From an uncultured Bacteroidota bacterium (lineage in GTDB: Bacteria > Bacteroidota > Bacteroidia > UKL13-3), in contig CAIUEQ010000385.1 of NCBI GenBank assembly GCA_903898215.1, positions 1 through 5,356 of the forward strand: a stretch of 5,356 nucleotides of DNA, written 5' to 3'. The position numbers and the translations under genes are program-made. Positions 1-5,356 of the stretch are shown one piece after another. How positions within the stretch are numbered: the stretch's first letter is position 1; each line of letters begins with the position of its first letter. The notes under the pieces were generated by a model. That model worked only from the letters and a program-made list of their open reading frames with translations. It made no database searches and was not told the origin of the DNA.

Positions 1-91
1 GAGATATCGAGAAACGAGATGTCACTTCGAGCGGAGTCGAGAAGCCAAATGCTAATTAAGAAACGAGAAGCGAGAGTTGAGAAACGAGATT
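1..91. repeat. Degenerate heptanucleotide repeat array, interrupted
   Basis: Units of seven bases with the form YGAGANN follow one another. Units begin at 1 (first base of the motif missing at the window edge), 8 and 15, then again at 57, 64, 71, 78 and 85 (TAAGAAA, CGAGAAG, CGAGAGT, TGAGAAA, CGAGATT). All starts share the same phase modulo 7, even across the 35-base interruption at 22-56. The 12-mer GAGAAACGAGAT occurs twice, at 9-20 and 79-90. No reading frame covers the stretch and it lies downstream of the last gene of the metal operon. From memory, purine-rich repeats of this kind are common between genes in Bacteroidota genomes, but I cannot confirm that here. The array may continue past the left edge. 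Confidence 0.7.
21..46. repeat. Partly palindromic GC-richer intergenic element
   Basis: Within the heptad array lies GTCACTTCGAGCGGAGTCGA followed by GAAGCC. It holds two TCGA tetramers facing each other around a GCGGAG core, and the outer CTTC and GAAG can also pair, so it could form a small imperfect hairpin. It is clearly richer in G and C than its surroundings. It resembles short dispersed intergenic repeats that I recall from flavobacterial and related genomes. That resemblance is from memory; a within-genome copy count would settle it. Confidence 0.45.
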
Positions 92-96
92 TTTTT

Positions 97-138
97 AAAT
101 TTTCATTATGATTTAAATAATCATTGTCTATAAAATTT
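97..138. terminator. AT-rich nested inverted repeat after the operon, possible transcript end
   Basis: Outer arms AAATTTT (97-103) and AAAATTT (132-138) enclose inner arms ATGATT (108-113) and AATCAT (119-124) around a five-base loop. It begins 11 bases beyond the stop codon of the cysteine-cluster gene, where an mRNA end is expected. Against a classical intrinsic terminator, the stem is almost entirely A-T and no U-tract follows it on the minus-strand transcript. Such short AT inverted repeats also arise by chance in sequence of this composition. Confidence 0.2.
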
Positions 139-148
139 CAACATAAGA

Positions 149-631
149 TTACACCACTTTTTTTAGCTTCTCTACAATTTCAAACACAGCAGGACAAATT
201 GGAATATTGTTAAAAGTTTCCTTATAAATAGTATGTATTTTTCTTTGATTGGTGTGAGGGTATTCTCTGCAAGCATTTGGCCTTGCTTCATACACTGAGC
301 AATAATTATCAGCGCCTAAAAAAGGGCAGGGGAGTGTGTTTAAAACAAAATCATCATCCTCATCAACATGCAAATACTGATTGATAAATTGTGATGGTTT
401 AGTTTTGAAATGAGATGCCAGCCTTTCAATATCTTTTTGTTTAAAAAGCGGTCCGGTTGTTTTACAGCAATTGGCACATGTTAAGCAATCAATATGCTCG
501 AAAGCTTCATCATGAAATTGATGCACCATCTCATCGAGATTTTTTGGTTTTGATTTTTTTAACTTCTCAAAAAACTTTTTGTTTTCTTTATGTTTTAGAA
601 ATGCAATTTTCTTTAGTTGACGAACGTCCAT
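149..631 (-). CDS. YkgJ-family CxxCxxCC cysteine-cluster protein
   Basis: A 160-residue soluble protein of the YkgJ/UPF0153 type (zinc- or iron-chelating domain family, Pfam PF03692). Eight cysteines are visible: a CxxCxxCC cluster at C49, C52, C55 and C56, then C102 in a PCPFL motif, C111 in YCSVYEARP, C121 in ACREYP, and C146 in PICP. The spacing and the YEARPxxCRxYP segment are typical of the family. The first 40 residues are lysine-rich and probably helical. No signal peptide or membrane segment is seen, so it should be cytoplasmic. The metal is predicted from the cysteines alone, and the biochemical role of the family is unknown. The ATG shares its A with the stop codon of the Nramp gene (TAATG), which fixes the start and implies translational coupling. 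The length is normal for a single-domain member and nothing appears broken. Confidence 0.93.
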   Translation of the reverse strand: MDVRQLKKIAFLKHKENKKFFEKLKKSKPKNLDEMVHQFHDEAFEHIDCLTCANCCKTTGPLFKQKDIERLASHFKTKPSQFINQYLHVDEDDDFVLNTLPCPFLGADNYCSVYEARPNACREYPHTNQRKIHTIYKETFNNIPICPAVFEIVEKLKKVV

Positions 632-633
632 TA
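629..633 (-). promoter_or_regulatory. TAATG stop/start overlap (translational coupling site)
   Basis: On the minus strand the TAA stop of the transporter (633-631) and the ATG of the cysteine-cluster gene (631-629) share one base. There is no room for a separate promoter, and termination-reinitiation would keep the two products in a linked ratio. The overlap is read directly from the sequence; coupling is inferred from known behaviour of such junctions. Confidence 0.8.
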
Positions 634-2502
634 TTTTACAATTAATACCGGAACTTTTACATTGTGGCGAACATTGTCAACTGTTGAACCGAATATGATA
701 TCTTTAATTCCTTTATGTCCGTGAGCTCCCATTACCAATAGGTCAACACTCTTTTTGTTGATGATATCCGTGATTACGTTTGCCGATTTTCCAAAGCCAA
801 GTTCTACGTTTACATGATAGCCTAATTTTTCCAATTCAGTTTGATATTTCTCGAGATTAATTTTATCATATTCCGTTTCCATATCCATTACTTCACCTTT
901 CATTCTTATTGCCCCTGCCGATTCAACAACATGGAGTAATAAATATTTTGCTTTTTTTCCTCCTAACGAAAGTGCATGTTGAATTGTTGATTCATCATGT
1001 TTTGTAAAATCTACCGTAAGCGCAATTGTTTTGTAAACGGATTGTTGTATTTGGTTAAGGGCAATGGCTTCACCGTGTGGAACAAATGTTTTTTCTTCAC
1101 GTGAGCGTGAAATAAATGGTTCAAACGTGATGTAAATTAAAATTAATGCAGCAAAACAAATGGCAAGAATTGTAACTGTTTTGATTAAAATATTTTCATC
1201 TCCGAGGTAAGTAAAAAACACCCCAATTTCTTCAATCACTAATTTTACGTTTAGCGAAAGAATAATAATAGCCGTAAACCAAGAAAGAAATTTTACAGTT
1301 TTATTGATTTTAAAATTCCCCATTATTTTTTCACTTGAGGTAAAATGAATGAGTGGAATAATTGCAAATCCAAGTTGTAAACTTAAAATTACCTGACTTA
1401 AAACAAGCAGGTCGCCTAAACTTTTTTCGCCAAAATAAATGATTGTAAAAAGGGTTGGGATAATGGCAATAGTTCTGGTAAGCAATCTTCTTATCCAAGG
1501 ACTGATACGGAAGTTGAGGTATCCTTCCATTACAATTTGTCCTGCTAAAGTGCCGGTTATTGTTGAGCTCTGACCGGCAGCTATCAAAGCAATTGCAAAT
1601 AATGTTGGTGCATAATTTCCAAAAAGATTATTGAGCAAAACGTAGGCATGCTGAATATCTCCGATGGCATTAAATCCATTTGCATAAAAAGCTGATGCCG
1701 CTAAAATTAAAATGGCTGCGTTCACAAAAAAAGCAAGATTCAATGCAATTGCTGAATCAATAAAATTAAATTTTAAAGCTTCTTTTATTCCTTCGTTATT
1801 CCTTTCTATTCTGCGTGTTTGAACCAATGACGAATGCAGGTATAAATTGTGAGGCATTACAGTTGCACCAATAATTCCGATGGCAATGTATAATGCGTTA
1901 TTGTTTAATGCCGATGGAATAAAACCGTGTATCAATTCACTAACCTGTGGTTTAACGATAAACATTTCGGCAATAAATGATAAACCTATTATCGATATCA
2001 AACTCAAAATAAAGAGCTCCATTTTACGAATACCTTTATTTAATAAAAATAATAAAATTAAAGTATCCAGGACGGTAACAATGACACCATAAATTAATGG
2101 CAATCCAAATAGTAGATTTAAACCAATTGCCATCCCGATGATCTCTGCGAGGTCGCATGCAGCAATTGCTATTTCAGCAAAAACATATAAAGAGATATTT
2201 GCCCATTTTTGATATTGTTGTCGTGATGCCTGAGCGAGGTCTAATCCTTTAACAACGCCTAATCGAGCAGCCAAGCTTTGTAAAAGTAAAGCCATCAAAT
2301 TGCTCATTAAAAGCACCCAGATAAGTTTATACCCAAACTGACTTCCACCTGCAATATCGGTAGCCCAATTTCCCGGGTCCATATATCCAACACTCACCAA
2401 GTATGCAGGTCCGAAAAATGCAAACATCGTGCGCCAGAAACTTTTTTTTACCGGCACATTTACTGATGCATTTACTTCGCTTAATGATTTTTGCTCTTGC
2501 AT
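631..2502 (-). CDS. mntH: Nramp (MntH-type) Mn2+/Fe2+ transporter with C-terminal universal stress protein domain
   Basis: A 623-residue inner-membrane protein predicted to import Mn2+ and/or Fe2+ with protons. Residues about 25-461 form the Nramp core with roughly 12 membrane helices. The family's metal ligands are present: D42 and N45 in the DPGN motif of helix 1, and A213 and M216 in the AxxMPH motif of helix 6 (MPH 216-218). D117 and E120 in helix 3 (DLAEIIG) match the proton-pathway acids. The GQSSTITGT segment (310-318) with the following AGQIVMEG is the conserved Nramp transport signature. Residues about 488-623 are a universal stress protein domain with an intact nucleotide loop G592-x2-G595-x9-G605-S606, suggesting ATP binding and a cytoplasmic regulatory role (inferred). 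Bacterial MntH proteins are usually about 400-450 residues, so the extra length is this domain. The methionine start leaves a short polar N-terminus before helix 1; M26 is a less likely alternative. It overlaps the downstream cysteine-cluster gene by one base. Metal preference cannot be read from sequence. Confidence 0.96.
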   Translation of the reverse strand: MQEQKSLSEVNASVNVPVKKSFWRTMFAFFGPAYLVSVGYMDPGNWATDIAGGSQFGYKLIWVLLMSNLMALLLQSLAARLGVVKGLDLAQASRQQYQKWANISLYVFAEIAIAACDLAEIIGMAIGLNLLFGLPLIYGVIVTVLDTLILLFLLNKGIRKMELFILSLISIIGLSFIAEMFIVKPQVSELIHGFIPSALNNNALYIAIGIIGATVMPHNLYLHSSLVQTRRIERNNEGIKEALKFNFIDSAIALNLAFFVNAAILILAASAFYANGFNAIGDIQHAYVLLNNLFGNYAPTLFAIALIAAGQSSTITGTLAGQIVMEGYLNFRISPWIRRLLTRTIAIIPTLFTIIYFGEKSLGDLLVLSQVILSLQLGFAIIPLIHFTSSEKIMGNFKINKTVKFLSWFTAIIILSLNVKLVIEEIGVFFTYLGDENILIKTVTILAICFAALILIYITFEPFISRSREEKTFVPHGEAIALNQIQQSVYKTIALTVDFTKHDESTIQHALSLGGKKAKYLLLHVVESAGAIRMKGEVMDMETEYDKINLEKYQTELEKLGYHVNVELGFGKSANVITDIINKKSVDLLVMGAHGHKGIKDIIFGSTVDNVRHNVKVPVLIVK

Positions 2503-2510
2503 ATTGATGG

Positions 2511-2550
2511 TAGCAAATGTATTAAAATTGATTTACTGAATACGTTGCTA
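2511..2550. promoter_or_regulatory. Imperfect inverted repeat upstream of the Nramp gene, candidate operator
   Basis: Left arm TAGCAAATGTATT (2511-2523) and right arm AATACGTTGCTA (2539-2550) are complementary over 11 positions: six bases (TAGCAA/TTGCTA), a small internal mismatch, then five bases (GTATT/AATAC), separated by 15 bases. It begins 8 bases before the transporter start codon, and its proximal arm contains the putative -7 box. Possible roles are a binding site for a metal-responsive repressor such as a DtxR/MntR- or Fur-type protein, or an mRNA hairpin near the start codon if transcription begins further upstream. It is not an obvious match to a known MntR or Fur box, so the regulator is unassigned. 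Confidence 0.45.
2514..2521 (-). promoter_or_regulatory. Putative Bacteroidota -7 promoter box for the Nramp operon
   Basis: The minus strand reads TACATTTG, a perfect match to the TAnnTTTG -7 element used by the primary sigma factor of Bacteroidota. A clear TTTG-like -33 element at the usual 17-23 base spacing is missing. The predicted transcript would have a leader of only about 5-8 bases before the start codon, so the promoter would need an activator or the true start lies upstream. Treat as tentative. Confidence 0.35.
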
Positions 2551-2558
2551 AAAATTTC

Positions 2559-2609
2559 AATGGTTATTTTAAGATTTTAGAAAATGGAAAAGAAAATTAA
2601 TGGTTATTT
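2559..2609. repeat. 11-base direct repeat pair
   Basis: AATGGTTATTT occurs at 2559-2569 and again at 2599-2609, exactly 40 bases apart, in the gap between the thioredoxin and Nramp genes. The second copy includes the thioredoxin stop codon. The sequence is AT-rich and the pair could be a remnant of a small duplication or chance; no function is assigned. Confidence 0.4.
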
Positions 2610-3035
2610 ACCCAAAGCTTGTTTTCCAAGTTCAATAAAAACATTTGCTGGTCGGAAACCGGCAGTTTGCATTATTACTTTTTCGTTTTTATCAAGAAAA
2701 ATCAAAGTGGGATATCCTTCAATTCTAAATTGTTTTGCAAGTTCAATGCCTTCTCCAATTTCTCCATCAACTTCTTTACAGATATAATTTTTTGAAAAGA
2801 ATGCACCAACTTCACTGTTAGGAAATGTGTATGCTTTTAAAGCTTTGCATGGTCCGCACCATGAAGCTGAAATATCTAAAAACAGATGTTTGTTTTCGCT
2901 TTTTGCTTTGGTAATAGCCTCTTTCCAGGTTCCTTCAAAAAATTTGATTCCTTCATTTTGTTTTGAAATAAAAGGGTTTTCTGCAAATAAAACAGACGAT
3001 AAAATAAGGGTGATAAATAGCAAAGGTCTTTTCAT
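2604..3035 (-). CDS. Exported thioredoxin-fold protein (thioredoxin-like, Thioredoxin_7 type)
   Basis: A 143-residue protein with a typical signal peptide: MKRP, a hydrophobic stretch to about residue 17, and probable cleavage after VLFA at 18. The mature protein is therefore expected in the periplasm. There is no cysteine at the cleavage site, so it is not a lipoprotein. The thioredoxin fold follows, with active site W59-C60-G61-P62-C63-K64 and the cis-proline P109 in GYPT. The helix after the active site and the KNEKVI turn near 116-121 match thioredoxin-like proteins related to the DsbD C-terminal domain. A third cysteine, C86, is not part of the active site. The WCGPCK centre is the reducing-thioredoxin type, so a disulfide reductase role is likelier than an oxidase role, but the partner is unknown. 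It lies 141 bases after the beta-helix gene and 101 bases before the Nramp gene; co-transcription with either is uncertain. No convincing promoter or ribosome site is seen; the start is chosen because it gives a complete signal peptide. Confidence 0.92.
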   Translation of the reverse strand: MKRPLLFITLILSSVLFAENPFISKQNEGIKFFEGTWKEAITKAKSENKHLFLDISASWCGPCKALKAYTFPNSEVGAFFSKNYICKEVDGEIGEGIELAKQFRIEGYPTLIFLDKNEKVIMQTAGFRPANVFIELGKQALGK

Positions 3036-3176
3036 TTTTCAAGTTTTAAACTAAACGATTAAAGCATAAACTTTGTTTTGATAACAAAATCTGCAAAACG
3101 AATTTATAAAACTTAATCAATGAATAATGAAAAAATCCTCTTCTAAAAATTGTAAATGATTTTGTAGTTTGATTGA

Positions 3177-5276
3177 TTATTTTGCTACCACAATTTTTTG
3201 TGACTTGATAATAGCGCCATTTTCATTAATGATTTGTAAGAAATAAAAACCTGGTTTTACAACTTGTAAGTTAATGTTTGTTGATATAGTAAATGTGATC
3301 ATCTCCAAAACGTCTTTTCCTGTTATATCAAATATTTGTATTGTAAGTTTTTCATCATTTGATGATTCAATATGAATATTATTTGATGCAGGATTTGGAT
3401 AAATATTAACCCATTGGTTTGAAATAGAATTATCAGAATTATTTATCCCGGTATGTTGGGTATTTGAAATAAGTGAAAGCTCTTGAATTTTTATTTTTGA
3501 GCCGGGAGTCCATGGAGAAATACCGTATTCATAGGCACCTGCATCTGGCGACTTTCCATAAAAACCATCTGTTATTCCATTTATGGTACTGCCATAATCA
3601 ATAGCTGGAGAATTTGCTTTTAAGGTAAAATTATTTGATGATGAATTAACAAACAAAGGGTCGTCAATTGTTAAATTATTACTTCTTATTGAAAAAATAT
3701 CCCAATCTTTTTCAGATAGATTATTTTTAACAATTTGATTAATTAATCCTGAGCCTCTGATTGCATTAGTACAATTCCAAACAGTGTTATTATAAATTTG
3801 ATGATTCACAGCTGCATAATTTGTGAGTATTCCATCATAGCAATTCCAAATAACATTATGATGAACAATATAACCAGTATCATTATTGTCAAGATAAACT
3901 CCCGGCCCCGATGATTTATTATCATGTATCCAATTATAAGCAATTACTGTGCTGTCACCGTTGGTATGAAATGAATAAATAATTCCAAGGTCATTATTTA
4001 TAAAACCACAATCGTATAAATCATTGTACAAAATACTCGAAGAACTTGTTGAGCGTATATCAATAATATTTCGAGCCGAATTAAAAATTTTAGAATGTTT
4101 AATTGAATGTCCACTTCCTAGTGTAGCAATTGGAGCAGCATCAGTTGCCGACCAATCACAATCTGTTATAAGGCAACTGTCAACAGTATTATTTTTTCCA
4201 CCTATACTTATGCCATCGCCCCAACTATGAGCGATATAACAATTTTTAATGAAGTTTCCTTCACCGGATAATGATACGCCCTTGCCTCTCCAATGTGCAA
4301 TGGTATTATTATTTGCCTGATAAGGATCTCTTCCCCAGCCTTGCTCAAAGTAAAAATAGGGTGTAGGATAAATAATATTTGAACTATTTAAAATACAACC
4401 AGTTGATGATTCAAAATTTACAGTTGAATAAATAAAATTTAAATTTTCAATCTCAATATAATTTTTGCCTGTACAATTAAATCCATAAATTCTAGTTCTA
4501 GCCTCAACGTGTATTTGATTAATTGCTGCTGAATCTTTAGGATAAAAATACAAAGTATCATTTTGCCAATGCCATTCATTAATTGTGTCGAGAGCATTAA
4601 GGTGATGAGTAATATAGCCTAATCCCTCGCCAAAATAAGCAGGCCCGGTTGAAGTACTCCATGGGGAAGAACGTTTTTTACAATACACAACATTATTGTG
4701 AGAACTGTCAATCACACCATTTTCAGAAATCCATTTATAGCCTACAAGAGCAAAACAATATCCTCCATTCCAATATCCTAGTGGAAAATTCATGTCTTCA
4801 AAAATGGCTTTACCTGAAGGAATTATCGAAACTTTTTTCCAGTTTTGTGTACTCAAATGGTTTCCTTTAAAATTAGGATACATCGCTTCAGAGGCTAAGG
4901 TATTATCAACAGATAACTGTAAAACGGTGTCGGGAGCAAACGCTTTAAATATTCCGTTCTTATAATAATTCCATGCTGAAATTTTATCTGTTCCTATTAT
5001 TCTAACAGTATCATTTTGATAATTTTTGAATACAATATGTTTTGTCGAGGTGCCGCTATTTTTAGGGATAACGGTTTCTCTATATATTCCCGACATGATG
5101 AAACAAACATCACCCGCATTCATAGCATTTGCAGCTTTCTGAATAGTTTTGAAAGGTTGTGAAAGTGTACCAGGGTTAAAATCAGATCCGTTAGTTGAAA
5201 CATAGTATTGCCCCATTACTTTTGAAGTAATTATTAAAAAAAAGCAAACAGATATGATTAAATTGTTAAATCTCAT
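3177..5276 (-). CDS. Exported right-handed beta-helix protein with T9SS C-terminal sorting domain
   Basis: A 699-residue surface or secreted protein. Residues 1-22 are a signal peptide (MRFNN, hydrophobic core, likely cut after KVMG). Residues 24-70 (YYVSTNGSD, then PFKTIQKA and GIYRE) match the DUF1565-like N-terminal cap seen in polysaccharide-lyase-like beta-helix proteins. A middle region to about 285 contains aromatic-rich strands including a TLYFYPKDS turn. Residues about 340-530 show about eight coils of 22-28 residues with recurring NC/NN turns, the right-handed parallel beta-helix. Residues 539-584 (DPLFVN, NSPAIDYG, DAGAYEYG) resemble the choice-of-anchor Q segment. Residues 622-699 (NIYPNPAS, then IFDITGK and PGFYFLQI) form a type A T9SS sorting domain, so the protein is predicted to cross the outer membrane through T9SS and be attached to the surface or released. 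The fold suggests action on or binding to polysaccharide, but no catalytic residues can be assigned. Domain order and length look intact. No strong promoter is seen. Confidence 0.93.
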   Translation of the reverse strand: MRFNNLIISVCFFLIITSKVMGQYYVSTNGSDFNPGTLSQPFKTIQKAANAMNAGDVCFIMSGIYRETVIPKNSGTSTKHIVFKNYQNDTVRIIGTDKISAWNYYKNGIFKAFAPDTVLQLSVDNTLASEAMYPNFKGNHLSTQNWKKVSIIPSGKAIFEDMNFPLGYWNGGYCFALVGYKWISENGVIDSSHNNVVYCKKRSSPWSTSTGPAYFGEGLGYITHHLNALDTINEWHWQNDTLYFYPKDSAAINQIHVEARTRIYGFNCTGKNYIEIENLNFIYSTVNFESSTGCILNSSNIIYPTPYFYFEQGWGRDPYQANNNTIAHWRGKGVSLSGEGNFIKNCYIAHSWGDGISIGGKNNTVDSCLITDCDWSATDAAPIATLGSGHSIKHSKIFNSARNIIDIRSTSSSSILYNDLYDCGFINNDLGIIYSFHTNGDSTVIAYNWIHDNKSSGPGVYLDNNDTGYIVHHNVIWNCYDGILTNYAAVNHQIYNNTVWNCTNAIRGSGLINQIVKNNLSEKDWDIFSIRSNNLTIDDPLFVNSSSNNFTLKANSPAIDYGSTINGITDGFYGKSPDAGAYEYGISPWTPGSKIKIQELSLISNTQHTGINNSDNSISNQWVNIYPNPASNNIHIESSNDEKLTIQIFDITGKDVLEMITFTISTNINLQVVKPGFYFLQIINENGAIIKSQKIVVAK

Positions 5277-5331
5277 TTTAAAATAGATTCCACAATCTTA
5301 ACAGAAATATTGAGTTTTAGATTTCCAGATA

Positions 5332-5350
5332 TTTTTTTTTTTTATTTTTT
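5332..5350. repeat. Poly-T tract (12 T, A, 6 T) upstream of the beta-helix gene
   Basis: The plus strand carries 12 consecutive T followed by A and six more T, 56-74 bases upstream of the beta-helix start codon. On the coding strand this is an A-tract in the position of an upstream promoter element. Long homopolymers can also change length by slippage, so the run may vary between strains. Both roles are inference. Confidence 0.5.
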
Positions 5351-5356
5351 AAAGAA

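Noticed and set aside
1..91. CRISPR array or integrase attachment site.
   Set aside because: Units are seven bases long with no unique spacers, no cas gene, tRNA or integrase is present, and the pattern is a simple degenerate tandem repeat.
1880..2092. Plus-strand open frame of 70 codons antisense to the Nramp gene, and similar plus-strand frames at 457-645, 2584-2787, 2827-3054, 4024-4230 and 4649-4870.
   Set aside because: Each is mostly or wholly opposite a well-supported minus-strand gene, lacks recognisable domains and has a composition expected of an antisense shadow.
2503..2603. Metal-sensing riboswitch (such as yybP-ykoY) in the leader of the Nramp gene.
   Set aside because: The whole gap is only 101 bases and shows no multi-stem arrangement or conserved loops of that class; only the simple inverted repeat is visible.
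3061..3088. TTTG-N16-TATGCTTT on the minus strand as a thioredoxin promoter.
   Set aside because: The -7 candidate has two mismatches and the spacing is slightly short; not distinguishable from background.
3114..3179. 8-base perfect inverted repeat TAATCAAT (3114-3121) / ATTGATTA (3172-3179) with inner AAAATC (3132-3137) / GATTTT (3158-3163), after the beta-helix gene.
   Set aside because: The arms are pure AT-rich sequence with a 50-base spacer, overlap the stop codon, and form no stable GC stem directly before the T-run at 3130-3135. Expected by chance in such composition; not called as a terminator.
5293..5300. TAAGATTG on the minus strand upstream of the beta-helix gene as a -7 promoter box.
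   Set aside because: One mismatch to TAnnTTTG and no TTTG-like -33 element at a fitting distance; too weak in AT-rich DNA.

Overview
The window looks like part of a Bacteroidota chromosome. It is AT-rich, the gene starts lack clear Shine-Dalgarno sequences, and the largest secreted protein ends in a type A C-terminal sorting domain of the type IX secretion system (T9SS), which is confined to that phylum and its close relatives. No genus can be named from the sequence alone. All four convincing genes lie on the minus strand, so transcription runs from the right end of the window to the left.

In order of transcription: (1) 5276-3177, a 699-residue exported right-handed beta-helix protein with an N-terminal DUF1565-like segment, about eight visible helix coils, a choice-of-anchor-Q-like segment and a T9SS sorting domain; it is probably a surface or secreted carbohydrate-active protein of unknown substrate. 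(2) 3035-2604, a small exported thioredoxin-fold protein with an intact WCGPCK active site. (3) 2502-631, a 623-residue Nramp (MntH-type) proton-coupled Mn2+/Fe2+ importer carrying a C-terminal universal-stress-protein domain with an intact ATP-binding loop. (4) 631-149, a YkgJ-type CxxCxxCC cysteine-cluster protein.

The last two genes share one base in a TAATG stop/start overlap and almost certainly form a translationally coupled pair. A metal importer with a built-in nucleotide-binding sensor-like domain is thus made together with a putative metal-binding cysteine-cluster protein. Just upstream of the transporter start is an imperfect inverted repeat with 12-13 base arms (2511-2550). One arm contains a perfect match to the Bacteroidota -7 promoter box, which makes the repeat a candidate operator. 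The beta-helix and thioredoxin genes are separated from each other and from the metal pair by 141 and 101 bases, and there is no strong evidence that they share a transcript or function with it.

The left edge (1-91) is non-coding and built of degenerate seven-base units of the form YGAGANN. The units keep their phase across a 35-base interruption that holds a GC-richer partly palindromic element. It looks like a dispersed intergenic repeat. No RNA genes, CRISPR arrays, transposases or integration sites were seen. The window does not clearly contain a new multi-gene system; the most distinctive item is the Nramp-USP plus cysteine-cluster pair with its putative operator.
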